From positions 1-64,000 of the forward strand of contig NZ_JAAZWB010000087.1 in NCBI RefSeq assembly GCF_012524115.1: a stretch of 64,000 nt of DNA. The letters run 5' to 3'. Source of the DNA: Bacillus sp. RO1 (lineage in GTDB: Bacteria > Bacillota > Bacilli > Bacillales > Bacillaceae_I). The position numbers and the translations under genes were made by a program. Below the pieces are notes generated by a model. The model did no database searches. It was not told where the DNA came from and worked only from the letters and a program-made list of their open reading frames with translations. This document shows positions 7,970 to 16,361 of the stretch, piece by piece (position 1 is the first letter of the stretch; each line of letters begins with the position of its first letter).

Positions 7970-9697
7970 TTAAGGTGATAAAGGTAAGGTTATCAGGAAA
8001 GTCGTCCCTTTAGACGATGTCTCATATACTTCAATACTCCCTTGATGGTTCTCGATAATTCGTTGGACAATTGTCAGACCAAGCCCAGTGCCGGTTTCTT
8101 TGGAAGTATGAAAAGGGTGAAAAAGGGATTTTTTCATTTCTTCTTTTATACCGGGACCATTGTCCTTAAAGTATATAAGATAATTCCTGTTACATTTTTG
8201 GGAAGAGATTGTTATGACTCCCTTGTCAATAAGGGCCTCACTACTATTTCGATAAAGATTGTAGATGACTTGCTTCATCTGCTTGAGGTCAACCATGATT
8301 TCCGTGTCATCGAGCATGACCTTCAGTTCAACCTCATTTTTAACCATGTCATGGTATGTGGGAATCTCTTCAATGATTGACTTGAATGTTGTTGCCTCGA
8401 GTCTTGGTGCTCCCGGTCTAGCCATGAGCAACATATCTTCAATAATGGCGTTAATTCTGTCCAACTCTTTCATTAATAAAGGCACCTGGTATCTTTCAAG
8501 CTCCTCTTTTGTAAAGGATTGTTTCATCAGAGAAAAGAAGCCATGCAACACTGCCAATGGGTTCCTAATTTCGTGTGCCGCTCCTGCAGCAAGTTCTCCC
8601 AAGGCAGCAAGTTTTTCCGATTGATGCATCCTTTTCTCCAGTTCTTCTGTTTCTGTTATATCAATAAAATAAAATATTCTTCCGATTATGTTTTCTTCCT
8701 CGTCATGCAATACAGACTGCGATACAAGTAAGTGCAGGTCTTCCCCGCCTCTTGAATAACCAACTTTAACATTCTGACAAATTCGCTTGGATAGCATGAT
8801 TTCCCAGAAAGATGAATTGAACAATGGCCGCTGTTTCATCATAATGACATCTGTGATTTCTTGAGCAGTCAGGTCCAATAAACAGGAAGCAGAAGTGTTC
8901 AATGAAAAGTTAGATTGCTTGTCATCCGCTGTAATAATCCCAACAGGCAAGGAATTGAGAATTTGTTGCCGATAAGAACGGTCCTTGTTTATTTCTTCAT
9001 TGAGGTAAAAGTATTCCTTGAATCCTTTTGATACCAATAAAATAATCACAGTAAAAATAATCACCCCAAGCACGGCATTTGATTCAAACAACAATGCTAA
9101 TAAGAGCGCAGAAGCCAATGAGATAGCATAATTGGAAACAGATTTCTGCAGTGTGCTTTTCATTTCCTGGATTAACTGGGGATGATTCATAGAGTAAAAG
9201 AAAACGCCAATAATTAATATATTAATAAAGAAATAACTAATTAAGGTGGTCAAATAAGATAAAAGATTGGAAGCTTGAAAAAATCCGATCGCCCCACCTG
9301 TCCATATAAAGATATAATGTGCTCCTGTAATCATTAGAGTATACATGGCGAAGTTCACAAGATGCTTCCACCAGGCTATATCCCTCTTTAGTAATCCATA
9401 TACTACTCCACTGGCAAACAAGGTCCATAAGGATAGATTCAAACCGAATACAAACAAAATCGCTAGAAAAATGGCAGAGTCCATACTGAGTGAATTTCCT
9501 TTTGGCGGAAGAGGAACGGTATTAATAGTTAACAGCACCAGTGAAACTACCAGTAAAACAAATAGGGTTGGCTTCGTTGTTAAAAAATGAACCGGAGTTT
9601 GCACATGTACGATAAAAAGGCCAAAGCCTAATAGGAATACGACAAGTAAGTTTATCATCAATTTATGTCTTTGATAGTAAGTTTCCACCGATATCAC
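7970..9697 (-). CDS. Membrane sensor histidine kinase with PAS domain
   Basis: 575 residues: six or more hydrophobic segments in residues about 15-225, a PAS domain about 240-350, HisKA with the H-box AAHEIRNPL (His near 374), and a HATPase domain with DNGPGI and TGTGLGL near the C-terminus. The layout resembles sporulation-type kinases (KinB/KinD/KinE) that feed phosphate to Spo0F. No response regulator is adjacent, which fits such orphan kinases. The following HTH gene begins 21 bp downstream. Signal unknown. Confidence 0.85.
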   Translation of the reverse strand: MISVETYYQRHKLMINLLVVFLLGFGLFIVHVQTPVHFLTTKPTLFVLLVVSLVLLTINTVPLPPKGNSLSMDSAIFLAILFVFGLNLSLWTLFASGVVYGLLKRDIAWWKHLVNFAMYTLMITGAHYIFIWTGGAIGFFQASNLLSYLTTLISYFFINILIIGVFFYSMNHPQLIQEMKSTLQKSVSNYAISLASALLLALLFESNAVLGVIIFTVIILLVSKGFKEYFYLNEEINKDRSYRQQILNSLPVGIITADDKQSNFSLNTSASCLLDLTAQEITDVIMMKQRPLFNSSFWEIMLSKRICQNVKVGYSRGGEDLHLLVSQSVLHDEEENIIGRIFYFIDITETEELEKRMHQSEKLAALGELAAGAAHEIRNPLAVLHGFFSLMKQSFTKEELERYQVPLLMKELDRINAIIEDMLLMARPGAPRLEATTFKSIIEEIPTYHDMVKNEVELKVMLDDTEIMVDLKQMKQVIYNLYRNSSEALIDKGVITISSQKCNRNYLIYFKDNGPGIKEEMKKSLFHPFHTSKETGTGLGLTIVQRIIENHQGSIEVYETSSKGTTFLITLPLSP

Positions 9698-9859
9698 TCT
9701 CGAATCTCTGAGTTGTCTATTAATCAGCTTTCATTGTATTCCAAATCAATGACCAAAGCAAATTTGTCGAATATTCAAACTACTAACCCTCTCAATAACT
9801 CCTATCCGACATGCAGACCAATTATTTTACAAAAAGTTTAAATTTTTCAGAACAATCTG

Positions 9860-9887
9860 TTGTTTTTCTGCTTAAACGTGTTAAAAT
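9860..9887 (+). promoter_or_regulatory. Candidate sigma-A promoter of cstA
   Basis: TTGTTT at 9860-9865, 16-bp spacer, TAAAAT at 9882-9887, about 40 bp before the cstA start. Confidence 0.5.
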
Positions 9888-9927
9888 GTTTGAAATTGTA
9901 ATTTTTACTCAACAGGAGGAGAGCAGC

Positions 9928-11364
9928 ATGATCACATTTTTTGGTGCATTGATTTTTCTAATTCTAGGTTATGTTTTTTATTCAAAATTCGTAGAACGTG
10001 TTTTCGTTATTAATGATCAGACCCCTACTCCTGCCTATACGAAAAGGGATGATTTTGACTTTGTTCCAATGCCTTGGTGGAAGGGGAATTTAATTCAGCT
10101 CTTAAATATCGCTGGATTGGGTCCTATCTATGGTGCCATCCTTGGTGCATTATATGGTCCGGTAGCTTTCATTTGGATCGTGGTAGGAAGCATCTTTGCC
10201 GGTGCGGTTCATGATTACTTTTCCGGTATGTTATCGCTACGTCATAACGGGGCTCAATATCCGACCATTGTTGGAAAATATCTTGGTAATGTAGTGAAGT
10301 CATGTATTTATGTAATTTCCCTTATATTAATGGTACTTGTGGCGGCGGCTTTTACTGCAGGACCCGCCCAACTAATCGCTCAATTAACACCACTTAGCTT
10401 CATGATGGCCTTGCTATTAATCTTCGGGTATTTTTTATTGGCTACTCTATTACCGGTCAATCGAGTAATCGGTAAAATATATCCATTACTTGGCGCCATA
10501 TTGCTTTTCATGGCAGTTGCCATTGCCGTTGCACTCTTGTTCACGGATAAACAAATTCCAAACCTGACTTTTGCAAACCTACATCCTCAGGAGTTGCCAA
10601 TCTGGCCACTATTAATGGTGACCATCTCTTGCGGAGCGATTTCTGGTTTTCACTGTACACAAAGTCCCATCGTTGCTTGCACAATGAAGAAGGAATCACA
10701 CGGTCGTAAGATTTTTTACGGAGCGATGATTACAGAGGGAATGATTGCACTAGTATGGGCAGCAGCAGGGATGACATTCTTCAATGGAACAGGTGGCCTG
10801 CAAGAAGCACTTGCCATTGGCGGCCCATCTTATGTGGTAAATGAAATTTCTATTTCTTTACTAGGTACACTAGGTGGGATTCTTGCTATCCTTGGCGTTA
10901 TCATCCTTCCCATTACAACAGGTGATACCGCATTACGCTCCTCCCGTATGATTTTGACAGAAGTGTTCGCTAAATTCTTCAACATGGAAAGTAAGGTGAA
11001 AGTTTTACTAGTAACCTTATTGCTTGCTGTACCTGCCCTTTACCTTGCTACGATTGACTATACCTTCCTTTGGAGATATGTGGGATGGACAAACCAGCTT
11101 GTTGCCACTGTAATGCTTTGGACAGCGGCTATGTATCTTGTAAAAGAAAATAAATTCCACTGGATTGCAAGCGTTCCGGCACTATTCATGTCAGGAGTGG
11201 TTTGCACGTATATTTTCTACGCACCAGAAGGATTTGGAATGGATTATAACACTTCGTTACTTATAGGTTCTGCATTGACCTTCGTTATACTTGGATGGTT
11301 TGTCAGTCAACTATGGAAACATCGTAACATTAAGTCTAGCAGTGTAGAAAAGCGTGTAGCATAA
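9928..11364 (+). CDS. cstA: Carbon starvation protein A family transporter (short form)
   Basis: A 478-residue polytopic protein of the CstA family, peptide or pyruvate transporters induced when carbon is scarce. It has the family features of an N-terminal GYVFYSKFVERVF helix, the segment GGPSYVVNEIS, and the conserved SGFHCTQSP and ITTGDTALRSSRM stretches. It is clearly shorter than E. coli CstA (about 700 residues), matching the short firmicute group. ATG 9928 follows AGGAGGAGAG; longer frames upstream run through the promoter. A bidirectional terminator separates it from the convergent acyl-CoA dehydrogenase. Confidence 0.88.
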   Translation: MITFFGALIFLILGYVFYSKFVERVFVINDQTPTPAYTKRDDFDFVPMPWWKGNLIQLLNIAGLGPIYGAILGALYGPVAFIWIVVGSIFAGAVHDYFSGMLSLRHNGAQYPTIVGKYLGNVVKSCIYVISLILMVLVAAAFTAGPAQLIAQLTPLSFMMALLLIFGYFLLATLLPVNRVIGKIYPLLGAILLFMAVAIAVALLFTDKQIPNLTFANLHPQELPIWPLLMVTISCGAISGFHCTQSPIVACTMKKESHGRKIFYGAMITEGMIALVWAAAGMTFFNGTGGLQEALAIGGPSYVVNEISISLLGTLGGILAILGVIILPITTGDTALRSSRMILTEVFAKFFNMESKVKVLLVTLLLAVPALYLATIDYTFLWRYVGWTNQLVATVMLWTAAMYLVKENKFHWIASVPALFMSGVVCTYIFYAPEGFGMDYNTSLLIGSALTFVILGWFVSQLWKHRNIKSSSVEKRVA

Positions 11365-11370
11365 TAATAG

Positions 11371-11402
11371 AACAGGCAGCCACTCTGGGCTGCCTGTTTT
11401 TA
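11371..11402. terminator. Bidirectional terminator
   Basis: AACAGGCAGCC pairs with GGCTGCCTGTT and has T runs on both sides. It serves cstA and the convergent gene at 11409. Confidence 0.85.
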
Positions 11403-11408
11403 TATCCT

Positions 11409-13115
11409 CTATTCCGCTACAACCGAGCTCTTTTCCCAGTTTACGATTAAGTCGAAGTATTGAAGTTTCTTATTTTTACGATCAAACCACAAATCTGACT
11501 CTTTCCAAGTCATTTGAAGGAACAGTTCTGCCTTTGCTAGTTCACGAGCATCACCAGAATTAGCGCCGTCCAAAGCTACCACACTTTCAAAAATCTTCAC
11601 CATCAGGCTAGCAATCTTCTTCGAGTAGACGGTTTGAATCTCTGGCGCACAACTGCTCGTAAAATTGCATAGCTCCTGAAGTTTCACAAGTGCCTCCTCC
11701 ACCGGTTCCTTCATGGAGTTATCGACTTGAATTGCCGCCAGCCTATCTCTCATAGACTCTATGAAAATACGTTCTACTTTATAGCGCCCCATCAACCTGA
11801 GCACTTCCATCCCAAGAATATTCGCGGTTCCTTCCCATACAGTTAATACCTGGGCATCCCGAAGCAACCTCGGGGTAACAAAGTCCTCAATAAAACCATT
11901 TCCTCCATGCATTTCAATTGCTTCATGGGAAAAGTGGACGGCCTGTTCTGCGGTTTCTTTTTTCAACAATGCAATCAGAAGTCGATTCAACGCAATCTCT
12001 TCTTCGGATACTTTTGCCCCAGCATGCCGCATAACCCGATCGAAAAGTGCCACAAGCTCAAAACAAGCACTCGTCTCCACCTCTTGCTTTATCGCCATGT
12101 CGACCAAAGATTCTCGTATCATAGGAAAATTGATCAACTGATCACCAAACGTGACACGGCTCCTTGCATAATTACGCGCTTCTGTGTATGCTCTCTGCAT
12201 GATTCCAAGAGACGCAATCGCATTACAGACACGCGACAAATTCAAAGCTTCCATCATATAATGGATGCCCTTGCTCGGTTCTCCAACTAGATACCCTTCT
12301 GCATCGTTAAAGAGAACTTCTGCAGAAGGAACTGCTCTGACACCGAGTTTATCCTTCAAACGACGAATTTCAATACCATTCAACTTACCGCTGCCATCCT
12401 CCTTTTTCCAAGGAACTGCAAAAAGACTGAGTCCCTTCGTTCCTTTAGGTGCTCCTGGTATTCTAGCCAACACCATCGCAACACCACACTGCCCGGCATT
12501 CGATGCAAAATATTTTTCACCAGTCAAAAGAAAGGTATCCTTATTTGTGTTTGGCACAGCCTCCGTCTCATTCGCCCCTACATCGGAACCACCTTGCCTT
12601 TCCGTCAAGAATGTCGCTCCCTCAAAAAGTTCCACTTCACCAGTTGAAATGACATGCGGCAGGAATTTATTTTTTACGTGTTCATCGGCATAATGCTCAA
12701 GTAGGTAGGCTGTAGCCATGGTCAACGTAACCGGACAGTAGAAACCAGGCTCTGTCTGGGAAAGCAGGTAGCCCTGAGCGTATGAGTATAGGTAGTCTCC
12801 TTTTTGGCCGAGCTCCGGGATTTCCCTATGCACATATCCGACAATCCCTCTATTATAGGTTTCCTGTACCGTCTTTTTATACCCTTCATTTACCCACACC
12901 TCTGAAACGTCATTGCCCATCCTATTGTATTTTATAAGCCTCGGTTGCCCTTCCCTATCTGTATGGACTGCACGCTCCTCTATCTCATTCGCACAACTCT
13001 CCCCAAACTCTATGAGCTCTTTCTCTGCCCATTCAAAAAGTGTCGGCTCTAAGTGTTTTTTGAGAACTTGCTGCAAATGCTTATCCTCTGTAAAAAAATT
13101 ACGCGTTATAGTCAT
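11409..13115 (-). CDS. Acyl-CoA dehydrogenase (AidB-like)
   Basis: A 568-residue FAD acyl-CoA dehydrogenase. The N-terminal extension plus the ACAD core (LTERQGGSDVGANET near residue 190, GEKYFASNAGQ, the RVTFGDQLINFPMIRE region, MHGGNGFIEDF, WEGTANILGMEVLRLM) place it with the longer AidB/ACAD11-like members. Such enzymes oxidise acyl-CoA thioesters, here possibly branched-chain or fatty acid intermediates. It overlaps the upstream MerR gene by 17 bp, so the regulator probably controls this enzyme directly. Substrate is inference only. Confidence 0.85.
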   Translation of the reverse strand: MTITRNFFTEDKHLQQVLKKHLEPTLFEWAEKELIEFGESCANEIEERAVHTDREGQPRLIKYNRMGNDVSEVWVNEGYKKTVQETYNRGIVGYVHREIPELGQKGDYLYSYAQGYLLSQTEPGFYCPVTLTMATAYLLEHYADEHVKNKFLPHVISTGEVELFEGATFLTERQGGSDVGANETEAVPNTNKDTFLLTGEKYFASNAGQCGVAMVLARIPGAPKGTKGLSLFAVPWKKEDGSGKLNGIEIRRLKDKLGVRAVPSAEVLFNDAEGYLVGEPSKGIHYMMEALNLSRVCNAIASLGIMQRAYTEARNYARSRVTFGDQLINFPMIRESLVDMAIKQEVETSACFELVALFDRVMRHAGAKVSEEEIALNRLLIALLKKETAEQAVHFSHEAIEMHGGNGFIEDFVTPRLLRDAQVLTVWEGTANILGMEVLRLMGRYKVERIFIESMRDRLAAIQVDNSMKEPVEEALVKLQELCNFTSSCAPEIQTVYSKKIASLMVKIFESVVALDGANSGDARELAKAELFLQMTWKESDLWFDRKNKKLQYFDLIVNWEKSSVVAE

Positions 13116-13485
13116 GCGTTTCTCCTCCTAACCTTTTTTGAAAATCGGTAAGCAATTCATTCATTTCATCCTTTAACTCGTTGAGCTCTCGTATTCTTTC
13201 GTCGATTTCCGCTACTTTCTTTGTCCCGTATTCGATGGTTTTTTGAAGTTGCTTTGTACCCGTTCGGTCTTTATCAAACAATGTAACCATCTCTTTAATC
13301 TCATCAAGCTGAAAACCATACCGTTTTCCCCTCGTAATCAGCTTCAAGCGGGCATACTCTCTTTTAGAAAAAACTCGCTGGTTTCCTTCAGTTCGAGAAG
13401 GTTCCAGTAGACCCAACTCCTCGTAATATCGGACCGTCCTCGTAGATATGTGAAATTCTTTGGCTAGTTGCGAAATTGTATACAT
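13099..13485 (-). CDS. MerR family regulator (LiuR-like)
   Basis: 128 residues: winged helix MYTISQLAKEFHISTRTVRYYE with the NQRVFSKREYARL wing, then a C-terminal coiled coil for dimerisation. There are no effector-binding cysteines. Its gene precedes and overlaps the acyl-CoA dehydrogenase gene. The upstream palindrome TTGACGTTAACGTAAA closely resembles the operator of LiuR, the MerR regulator of branched-chain amino acid and fatty acid breakdown. I infer an autoregulated degradation operon; the effector is unknown. Confidence 0.8.
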   Translation of the reverse strand: MYTISQLAKEFHISTRTVRYYEELGLLEPSRTEGNQRVFSKREYARLKLITRGKRYGFQLDEIKEMVTLFDKDRTGTKQLQKTIEYGTKKVAEIDERIRELNELKDEMNELLTDFQKRLGGETHDYNA

Positions 13486-13524
13486 GATGACGACTTCCCT
13501 TTACTGAAAATTTAGATATTTATA

Positions 13525-13554
13525 GTTATAGTCTACCATTGACGTTAACGTAAA
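13525..13554 (-). promoter_or_regulatory. Promoter with LiuR-like palindromic operator
   Basis: Minus-strand -35 TTTACG (13549-13554), 18-bp spacer and -10 TATAAC (13525-13530). The palindrome at 13539-13554, core ACGTTAACGT, overlaps the -35 and spacer, the usual place for a MerR-family operator. Confidence 0.65.
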
Positions 13555-13576
13555 GTTCTACTGTTTTTTTAAATAA

Positions 13577-13764
13577 AGGCTCTGTTAAACAACGCTGTTG
13601 ATTTCCGCACTAGGCTTCGCTTTCCTAGGGGCGTTTGGGGAGCCTCCTCGGAAAAGCGCCTGCGGGGTCTCCCCTAAACGCTATTTCCCTCAGGAGTCTT
13701 CGCCTATTGCTCCAATCAACAGCTAGGTTGTTGCAAAAATCAACAATTTGCTTTAACAGAGCCT
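13577..13764 (-). repeat. Palindromic-ended intergenic element, copy 2, with outer inverted repeats
   Basis: The element core (13594-13723) is in reverse orientation to copies 1 and 3. It is enclosed by a second perfect inverted repeat: AGGCTCTGTTAAA (13577-13589) and TTTAACAGAGCCT (13752-13764). Confidence 0.85.
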
Positions 13765-13765
13765 A

Positions 13766-13799
13766 AATAAAAAAACTTACCTTTTTAAAAAGGTAAGTT
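13766..13799 (-). terminator. pssA terminator
   Basis: A perfect 26-bp palindrome (AACTTACCTTTTT and its complement, 13774-13799) followed on the minus strand by a T run. Confidence 0.8.
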
Positions 13800-13808
13800 C
13801 ACTCAAAC

Positions 13809-14522
13809 TCAATCCGTCTCTCTTCTATTCTTTCCGCGCACACGTACAAATCTATATGCAAGATATGCGAAATACAGCGGAATGGCAATATAAATTAGGT
13901 AAGGGTATTGTGCGTAAGTTCCTTTATAAACGATAAATAAAGACGCTCCTAAGAACAATGTAACAATCGTTCCATACTTTGGTAACGGGACATCCTTGAA
14001 GCTTGGTATTTTTAATTTACTAACCATCAAAAAACAAAAGGCTGTAAAGATAACCGTTGTCACAATCTGTGGAATTAGATTTCCAAATAGGGTCAACAGT
14101 GCAAGGATACCTCCAGCTGCAGTGATCGGAACTCCCGTGAAGTATTTTCCGGAAGATTTACTTGTACTTATATTGAAACGAGCCAGTCTGTATGCCCCAA
14201 ACAGTGGAAATAATCCTGCAATGGCCATACCTAGGATACCAAATTGATAAAAGTAAGTGTAATACACTAAAAAGGAGGGTGCCACACCAAATGTAACGAC
14301 GTCTGCCAAGGAATCGAGCTCTTTCCCCAGCTCTCCATCCGCATTTAACATCCTCGCCAGGCGACCGTCCATACTATCAAGCATCATTCCAATAAGGATC
14401 AAGATAGCAGCGTTACTATATTCTCCACTTGCGGCAAAGCCGATCGATAAGAAACCGCAAAATAAATTCCCCAGTGTAAACATATTGGGGATGCTTTTTA
14501 TAAGACGCGTCCGCATTCGCAT
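13809..14522 (-). CDS. pssA: CDP-diacylglycerol-serine O-phosphatidyltransferase
   Basis: 237 residues, about seven hydrophobic segments. The CDP-alcohol phosphotransferase signature DG-x2-AR-x8-G-x3-D-x3-D is complete in DGRLARMLNADGELGKELDS and the following ADV. The enzyme makes phosphatidylserine from CDP-diacylglycerol and serine, the precursor of phosphatidylethanolamine. No psd or ybfM-like gene follows, unlike the pssA operon of B. subtilis. A promoter and a terminator-like leader lie about 75-140 bp upstream. Confidence 0.92.
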   Translation of the reverse strand: MRMRTRLIKSIPNMFTLGNLFCGFLSIGFAASGEYSNAAILILIGMMLDSMDGRLARMLNADGELGKELDSLADVVTFGVAPSFLVYYTYFYQFGILGMAIAGLFPLFGAYRLARFNISTSKSSGKYFTGVPITAAGGILALLTLFGNLIPQIVTTVIFTAFCFLMVSKLKIPSFKDVPLPKYGTIVTLFLGASLFIVYKGTYAQYPYLIYIAIPLYFAYLAYRFVRVRGKNRRETD

Positions 14523-14589
14523 AAATAATCATCACTCCATAGTTAATAAGTCATAGTCATATGTAAAGGGCAAAACCCCTATAGAAAAT

Positions 14590-14620
14590 AAAAAAACCTA
14601 AACAAAGGAACATGCTTAGG
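14590..14620 (-). terminator. Terminator-like leader hairpin upstream of pssA
   Basis: On the minus strand CCTAAGCA, an 8-nt loop and TGTTTAGG form an 8-bp stem with one G-U pair, then seven T. It lies between the promoter at 14635-14664 and the pssA start, so it could attenuate pssA or end a very short RNA. Confidence 0.5.
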
Positions 14621-14634
14621 CTCACCTTTATTTA

Positions 14635-14664
14635 ATTATACCATTCCAAATGTAGACGAGTAAA
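14635..14664 (-). promoter_or_regulatory. Candidate sigma-A promoter of the pssA leader
   Basis: Minus-strand TTTACT (14659-14664), 18-bp spacer, TATAAT (14635-14640). Confidence 0.55.
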
Positions 14665-14801
14665 AATTATTTTGTGGAAGTGTTCGCTTGCTTCTTCTAG
14701 GTGTATCAAATCTGGACTCAACAAAGTATCCAACACGTCTTTCAAACATGCGTTATTATCCAAATTGCTTAGATTAAGGATTCATTAGCATTACTTTTTA
14801 T

Positions 14802-14851
14802 TTGAACTCCAATAAAATATATGTTTTAATAAATCGTAACGATTACTATTT
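14802..14851 (+). promoter_or_regulatory. rpsN promoter with Zur box
   Basis: TTGAAC (14802-14807), 17-bp spacer, TTTAAT (14825-14830). The sequence at 14830-14851, AAATCGTAACGATTACTATT, matches the Bacillus Zur box pattern AAATCGTAAT-N-ATTACGATTT with few mismatches and covers the start-point region, so zinc-loaded Zur should repress. Confidence 0.75.
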
Positions 14852-14873
14852 TCATTGAAAGGAGAGAAAGATA

Positions 14874-15143
14874 ATGGCGAAGAAATCTAAAGTAGCAAAA
14901 GAAAGAAAGCGTCAACAGTTAGTTGAGCAGTATGCTGATATCCGCAGAGAGTTAAAAGCAAAAGGGGATATGGAAGGTCTTCGCAAATTGCCACGGGACT
15001 CTTCCCCAACGCGTTTGAAAAATCGTTGTGAGGTAACAGGCAGACCACGAGGCTATATTCGCAAATTCAAGATGTCACGTATTGCATTTCGTGAGTTTGC
15101 ACACAAGGGGCAGGTTCCTGGCGTGAAGAAGGCAAGTTGGTAA
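14874..15143 (+). CDS. rpsN: 30S ribosomal protein S14, zinc-independent paralogue
   Basis: An 89-residue S14 with the long form typical of the C-minus type: it lacks the two CxxC pairs of the 61-residue zinc ribbon S14. Motifs [20 protein letters not shown] and [19 protein letters not shown] are diagnostic. It is the alternative S14 that replaces the zinc-containing one during zinc limitation. The Zur box across its promoter supports that. Strong AAAGGAGAG site before the ATG. Confidence 0.95.
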   Translation: MAKKSKVAKERKRQQLVEQYADIRRELKAKGDMEGLRKLPRDSSPTRLKNRCEVTGRPRGYIRKFKMSRIAFREFAHKGQVPGVKKASW

Positions 15144-15212
15144 GTTAGCATCTTCCAGCGCTTCTGATGCATATACTATGAGAAACCATTTACAGATGGT
15201 GAGGTGTTTTAA

Positions 15213-15560
15213 ATGAAGGAAAGCTTGTATAGATACCTTATAAAATGCAGTGTGGCGGAGCTTCCCCCTGAAAAGCAACTCTTTTACCATTATATTCAAG
15301 ACGTGGAAAATGCCTATGAAGATCAAGCAGAAACTCCTGATCAATATTTTGATTTGCTTGTGAAACGCCATCCATATGTGCAGGCAGCAGAGCATTTTCA
15401 AATACCTGTGGAAATAGCTCGAAATCTTATGCTAGAGATTGAGCAGGCATTAAAGGCAGAAGCAGATAAGAGAATACAACAGGTATTCTGGGTTGATTAC
15501 ACAAAACAAGTTTCTACAATTGAACCTTCCAATAAACAGTACTTTTTTGTTGGAATGTAA
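15213..15560 (+). CDS. Hypothetical protein, 115 aa
   Basis: I do not recognise this protein. It is soluble, mostly helical by composition, mildly acidic (ELPPEKQLFYHYIQDVENAYE, then a region rich in Glu and Ala), with no membrane segment or cysteine cluster apart from one Cys. It has an upstream ATGGTGAGGTGTT site and its own strong terminator, so it is probably expressed. It lies 70 bp after rpsN and could be read through from the Zur promoter. Confidence 0.6.
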   Translation: MKESLYRYLIKCSVAELPPEKQLFYHYIQDVENAYEDQAETPDQYFDLLVKRHPYVQAAEHFQIPVEIARNLMLEIEQALKAEADKRIQQVFWVDYTKQVSTIEPSNKQYFFVGM

Positions 15561-15562
15561 CA

Positions 15563-15600
15563 AAAGCTATCTCACAAAGGCGTTGTGAGATAGCTTTTTT
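15563..15600 (+). terminator. Terminator of the 115-aa gene
   Basis: AAAGCTATCTCACAA pairs with TTGTGAGATAGCTTT; six T follow. Confidence 0.85.
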
Positions 15601-15691
15601 CATTTGTTTAAACTAACCAGTTGCATTCCGTTGCAGAAAGTGGCACCCTTAATAGGTCAGGAAATTTTTCGGAAACGTGAAGGTGATGACC

Positions 15692-16087
15692 ATGATCGAA
15701 GTAAAAAGCTCTCCAGTCAGTGATGGGGAATTCAATAGAGGTGTATTTGCAACGGAAGATATCAAAGAGGGTACTCTGTTTCATTCCGCACCGGTAATAT
15801 CCTATCCAAATGAACAGCATGAACATATCGAAAAGACATTATTAGCGGACTACGCGTTTGAATATGGCATTAACCACTCTGCCATCTTGCTCGGCTATGG
15901 AATGCTTTTCAACCATTCCTATGAACCAAATGCAAGGTATGAAATCAACTTTGATGAGCATGTCTTTGACTTTTTTGCCTATAAGGACATTAAAGCGGGC
16001 GAAGAGATCCTTATTAACTATAACGGTGATGTGGATGAGATGGACCCACTTTGGTTTAATATGGATGAAGCGGAGAAAGAAGAATAG
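15692..16087 (+). CDS. SET-domain protein
   Basis: A 131-residue protein consisting of little more than a SET fold: GVFATEDIKEGTLF near the N-terminus, GYGMLFNHSYEPNA with the NHS motif, and AGEEILINYNG with the catalytic-type Tyr. SET proteins are usually lysine methyltransferases using SAM; small bacterial ones are mostly uncharacterised. ATG 15692 follows GAAGGTGAT, so the upstream GTG at 15677 was not used. Acidic C-terminus. Confidence 0.8.
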   Translation: MIEVKSSPVSDGEFNRGVFATEDIKEGTLFHSAPVISYPNEQHEHIEKTLLADYAFEYGINHSAILLGYGMLFNHSYEPNARYEINFDEHVFDFFAYKDIKAGEEILINYNGDVDEMDPLWFNMDEAEKEE

Positions 16088-16153
16088 GAAAAAGGTGTCC
16101 CGACTATCAGAGGCCACTGAAAAACTGATAACGTAAAGTTTTATTGAATCCTA

Positions 16154-16281
16154 GCTGGTGATTGGAGCAAAAGGCGAAGACTCCTGAGGGAGATAGCACT
16201 AGGTGGAGACCCCGCAGGCGTAGCCGAGGAGGCTCCAGCAGTGCCCCTAGGAAAGCGAAGCCTTTTGCGGAAATCAACAGC
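16154..16281 (+). repeat. Palindromic-ended intergenic element, copy 3
   Basis: Same orientation and blocks as copy 1; the left end is GCTGGTGATT (one mismatch to the right end AATCAACAGC). It lies between two related hairpin sequences: AAAAGGTGTCCCGACTATCAG at 16090-16110, and its inverted relative at 16312-16347. Confidence 0.85.
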
Positions 16282-16318
16282 GGTGTTTAAAAAATTTCTA
16301 AAATCAAAGACTTTTTCA

Positions 16319-16347
16319 GTGTCCCGACTATCAGGGACACCTTTTTT
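16319..16347. terminator. Terminator between the SET and Gfo/Idh genes
   Basis: GTGTCCC (16319-16325) pairs with GGGACAC (16334-16340); T and A runs on either side make it usable in both directions. Confidence 0.75.
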
Positions 16348-16361
16348 ATATGTGTATCACT

